This document shows, piece by piece, positions 60,801-64,000 of a stretch of DNA of 64,000 nucleotides. Location of the stretch: NCBI GenBank assembly GCA_023052935.1, contig CM041297.1, forward strand, positions 100,090,484 to 100,154,483, in the 5' to 3' direction. Under the pieces are notes generated by a model. The model did not search any database, was not told the DNA's origin, and saw only the letters and a program-made list of their open reading frames with translations. The DNA comes from Piezodorus guildinii (Eukaryota > Arthropoda > Insecta > Hemiptera > Pentatomidae). A program made the translations under genes and the position numbers. Positions within the stretch are counted from its first letter, which is position 1. Each line of letters starts with the position of its first letter.

Positions 60801-61325
60801 TTATATTGAATGGGTTGGTAATTAATTGAGTTTCATTCAATTGGTTTCCTTCATTTTGGTTGCCAATGTTTTGTAGAAAACAGATCGTACATTAACTTGA
60901 AAAAACATAGATCTGCAAAATATCTGAATCAGCTAGTATAAGGACAGTTTGCTGTAGATTATTTCTTTTATTATAGATTCAAATTTTAATTTCTTCCACA
61001 ATTGTTATTTTTATGAATCAGAAGTTTTTCTTTAAATCCTTATTATTGAATTTTATTGAACAGAGATTAATATATATATATATATTTTTTTTTTTTTCAG
61101 TGCCATAATTGCAAACAGCAGCCTATTGTAGGTTTCAGATGGGAATGTAAAAGTTGTCCCAAAATATCTTTCTGTTCTTCCTGCATTGCTCGACTTTGCA
61201 AGATGGAACCTCCTCCACATCCTATCACTCACCGTTACCGTTCTTATGACATCGCTACTAATTCAGCATATTCGATAGAAGCTTTTTCTAGTGACAATTA
61301 TCTAGATCCTAATTTTAGTATATAA
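57832..61325 (+). CDS. ZZZ3: ZZZ3/Atac1-like subunit of the ATAC histone acetyltransferase complex, 8 exons
   Basis: A nuclear chromatin protein; ZZZ3 belongs to ATAC, and the human ZZ finger binds the histone H3 tail. Exons: 57832-58020, 58096-58209, 58795-58974, 59063-59165, 59791-59900, 60119-60331, 60721-60774, 61101-61325. All have GT-AG borders and matching phases, giving 395 residues. Domains: an N-terminal helical part; a SANT/Myb domain across exons 4-5 ([52 protein letters not shown]); an acidic Ser/Glu/Asp region in exon 6; and a C-terminal ZZ zinc finger across exons 7-8 with CHNC, CKSC, CSSC and a His pair (HPITH). It ends YLDPNFSI, like the human YLDPNY end. It is much shorter than human ZZZ3 (about 900), mostly at the N-terminus, as expected of insect orthologues. 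Confidence 0.93.
60623..60660. repeat. Perfect small palindrome in ZZZ3-like intron 6
   Basis: aaagttaaagatgctgagc is followed at once by gcatctttaacttt: two arms of about 15 bp with a 2-3 nt turn. It would fold as a stable hairpin in the pre-mRNA. Function unknown. Confidence 0.7.
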
Positions 61326-61589
61326 TTTGTAAGAGTGGTGTTTTGTGAAATATTCCAATAATAATTACTGTTATTATATTCTAAAAACCTAACTAATGAA
61401 AAAGGCAGAAATATCATACAATAACCGAAAATTGTAAGATGTCAACATCTAACATACGTGGGTGAATCAAATATAAAAGAGACTTTTAGTCCTGGAAGCC
61501 CTGTGAAGGTGCGGGAACGTTCCCGTGTTTAGAGGTGTTGGGTAGGGATGCCAGGAGTGGGGGAGCTGGTAGGCGCATGCCCCCGAACT

Positions 61590-62965
61590 AGGGATGGGAT
61601 ATCAAAAGGAAAATATCGATATCAATATTGGCCAGCAATATCGATACCGATATAATAACGGTATATTACTATCTTTTTAAATAGAAACACGGGCAATAAC
61701 ATATTGAATCGTCATTATTTGGCTTGTATCGTAATATCGACATTTAGCTGCATTAATATGTTTTCGTGGAGATATTTTCCAATATGTGTATCTAAAATGA
61801 ATACCTTGAATATCTTTTAACTATATTTTAAAACATTTATGTTATACAATATCGTTTTTTTTCATACATTTATATAATATATTAATAAAAATATGGTGTA
61901 ATATTGGTATTTTAAAAACACTTGGATAATGTATATACTATTCATAAGAGCTAATGTGGCATAACCATATTACTGTGATCACAAAATATAACGGTAACAT
62001 GATGTTATGTTAAAAATATCAATATTACTTACATTTATGTTAGATAATATCGGTATTAGTTAAATATATGTTATTTAATATCGATATTTGTGAATATCAG
62101 TTAGTTAATATCGATATTTAGTACATATATGTTAAATAATAACGATATTAATTAGTAAATATATTGATAATTATTATATTAGTTAGATATTAGATTCGAT
62201 ATTAGTTAGATAATATCGGTGTTAGTTACATTTATGTTAGATAATATCGGTGTTAGTTACATTTATGTTAGATAATATCGGTGTTAGTTACATTTATGTT
62301 AGATAATATCGGTGTTAGTTACATTTATGTTATTAAATATTGATATTTCTCACATTAAAGGTAGATAATATCAATATTTGTAAATATCAGTTAGGTAATA
62401 TCGATATTTAGTACATATATGTTAAATAATATCGATATTATTTACATTAATGTAGGATAATATTGATAAAAGTTAGATTTATGTAAGATAATATCGATAT
62501 TAGTTACATTTATGTTATATATTTTCGGTATTAGTTACATTTATGTTAGTTAATATCGATATTTTAAGTATCAGTTAGTTAATATCGATATTTAGTACAT
62601 ATATGTTAAATAATATCCATATTAGTCACATTTATGTTAGATGATATCGGTATTAGTTATATTTATCTACGATATTATCGATATTACTCACATTTATATT
62701 AGATATATCGGTATTAGTTACGTTGATGTTGGTTAATATCGACATTTCTCACATTAATGGTATAAATATCAATATTTGTTAATTATTGATTATTGAAATT
62801 AACATTATTTGTTATACTTACGTTGTGTAATAGCGTTATTTGTTACATTCATGTTGGGTAATATCATTACTTTGTAAGATCTATGTCAAATACATAATAT
62901 CGATATTTGTTCATTTTTGTTTGATAATATTGATATTTGCAACATACTCATTAAGTTATTTTTAA
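61590..62965. repeat. AT-rich minisatellite with TATCGATA-like cores
   Basis: Irregular repeats of a unit near 31 bp (gttagttacatttatgttag, ataatatcg and variants). At 62218-62330 about four copies are nearly identical in a row. Many units contain ATATCGATATT or TATCGATA. It starts about 270 bp after the ZZZ3-like stop codon. Confidence 0.85.
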
Positions 62966-63062
62966 TAACTAATAATATCGATACACTTTATAACATAATT
63001 AAATCATAAAACATAAATATTATTAATAACATACAAAATAAATCAACCATAAGAACTTAAAA

Positions 63063-63150
63063 AATAAAATTATTGAAGGAATTAGTCTGGGTGGCGATCA
63101 TTTAATGACCGCCACCCGGACTAATTCCTTCAATAATTCTCAACGGTCAA
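63063..63150. mobile_element. Mini fold-back with shared terminus
   Basis: Arms attattgaaggaattagtc and gactaattccttcaataat, with tgggtggc/gccaccc inside and a short centre. These are followed by ctcaacggtcaacta, the terminus seen at 5.05 and 20.92 kb. No hammerhead-like core remains; it looks like an internally deleted member. Confidence 0.7.
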
Positions 63151-63383
63151 CTAATTATATCCACAATGTTAAAAAATAATAAATGGAAATAAAGTACAAT
63201 AACAGGTAATTACGAAAAAATTAATAAGAAAGAATAACATATAATTTATTGTAATAAAATATAGAAAATAATATAGAATTAAATATTTGAATTAAAAAAA
63301 AGAACAGTTCATATTACACTATATACAAGTTTTAAAAAAAAATTCTTCACCCAGCGAGTGGAGAAATAATAATTTATTCAATG

Positions 63384-63600
63384 TTACACCCCCTTTAGGC
63401 GATTTCGTGATGGAGTAATTATGTTCCCAGTCTGAGAAAATATTCTCTCAGATGGGACAGAGGTGGAAGTTCCACAAAAAAATTTTTTTGCTACCTCTGA
63501 AAGCTCTGGGTACAGCCCTGAATTGTACCAGAACTCCAGCGGGCATTTGTTCACATCGACTTCTGCTGGAGATCTCAAATATAATGCTAGTTCGTCTGAA
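63384..63600 (-). pseudogene. hAT-family transposase, C-terminal dimerisation domain fragment
   Basis: An open frame of 64 codons reads CPLEFWYNSGLYPELSEVAK, KFFCGTSTSVPSERIFSQTG, NIITPSRNRLKGV and a stop. The CPL.FW, P.L...A..F, STSVPSERIFS..G pattern is the hAT dimerisation domain. The catalytic part is absent from the window upstream on the minus strand up to 63.7 kb, so this is a truncated copy. Confidence 0.85.
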
Positions 63601-63711
63601 AGATCAAGGGAGCCTGAAAAAATTAATTATTAACATATTAAATTTAACTAGTTACACAAACCCTTGGATTTAATTACTTCAATACATAATATACTAATAA
63701 TATAAAATTCT

Positions 63712-64000
63712 CTTCTTCTTCAGCTCAACAGGCACATAAAGCAGCCCCTGGCTTTCTCAACCTCCGCCTTCCATTCCTCTCTGCTCCTTGCCAGTCTTGT
63801 GTTGACTTTGGCCTGCCGTACGTCCTGCAGAACACTGTCTCTCCAGCGGCCCTTGGGTCTCCCTCTGCTTCTCTTTCCATCCGGTGTGCCCTCGTAAAGT
63901 TGTTTTGGCATCCTGCTGTTCTCCATTCTCATCAGGTGGCCAAACCATTTTAATCTCTGGATTCTGATGCTGGCTGAGATGTTCAGATCTTTAAATTGAT
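63712..64000 (-). pseudogene. Non-LTR retrotransposon C-terminus, runs off the window
   Basis: Minus frames read LKWFGHLMRMENSRMPKQLY and EGTPDGKRSRGRPKGRWRDS, then VLQDVRQAKVNTRLARSREE, KAEVEKARGCFMCLLS and a stop. It is the post-reverse-transcriptase tail of an endonuclease/RT LINE; a one-base shift lies near 63940. The rest of the element would lie beyond 64000. Confidence 0.8.

Noticed and set aside
62030..62960. CRISPR-like array
   Set aside because: Repeats are contiguous without unique spacers, in eukaryotic intergenic DNA; it is a minisatellite.

Overview
The window is AT-rich, intron-containing eukaryotic DNA, almost certainly from an insect. The strongest clue is a split gene for an insect-type gustatory receptor with the family's C-terminal TYE..L.QF signature. 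Introns are long (up to about 8 kb) and full of SINEs, LINE 3' ends, fold-back repeats and (TA)n tracts, which points to a large, repeat-rich genome. I cannot name the order from sequence alone.

Layout. 1-14 kb is repeats: SINEs, a jockey/R1-type LINE fragment with an RNase H domain, a fold-back element with arms of about 790 bp, several copies of an unclassified 0.8-1 kb repeat (here called R), and a 5'-truncated LINE with a nearly intact reverse transcriptase (11.47-13.80 kb). 14.6-38.3 kb holds eight exons of a sugar-receptor-like gustatory receptor on the minus strand; its introns carry a broken paralogous exon (23.36-23.49 kb), many TEs and one intron with a GC donor. 38.3-52 kb is again mostly transposons: a decayed LINE, an inverted pair of R repeats, an R2-like LINE C-terminus and a complete 2.8 kb pogo/Tigger element with 25-bp TIRs and a TA duplication. 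52.3-57.2 kb encodes adenosine kinase (minus strand, seven coding exons). It lies head-to-head, across a short shared promoter, with a ZZZ3/Atac1-like gene (plus strand, eight exons, 57.8-61.3 kb), the SANT + ZZ-finger subunit of the ATAC histone acetyltransferase complex. 61.6-64 kb has an AT-rich minisatellite with many TATCGATA-like motifs, a mini fold-back, a hAT transposase C-terminus and another LINE 3' end.

The cellular genes have unrelated roles: taste, purine salvage and chromatin. Only the adenosine kinase/ZZZ3 pair is likely to share regulation.

The most interesting non-genic signal is a hairpin that recurs in at least ten places: CTGATGA, a stem whose bases differ between copies but mostly still pair, then GAAACGTYGG. 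It looks like the stem-III-reduced hammerhead ribozyme variants known from Penelope-like retroelements. Here it sits in inverted pairs inside fold-back elements flanked by 10-14 bp target-site duplications, and one copy has a ready-made empty site beside it.
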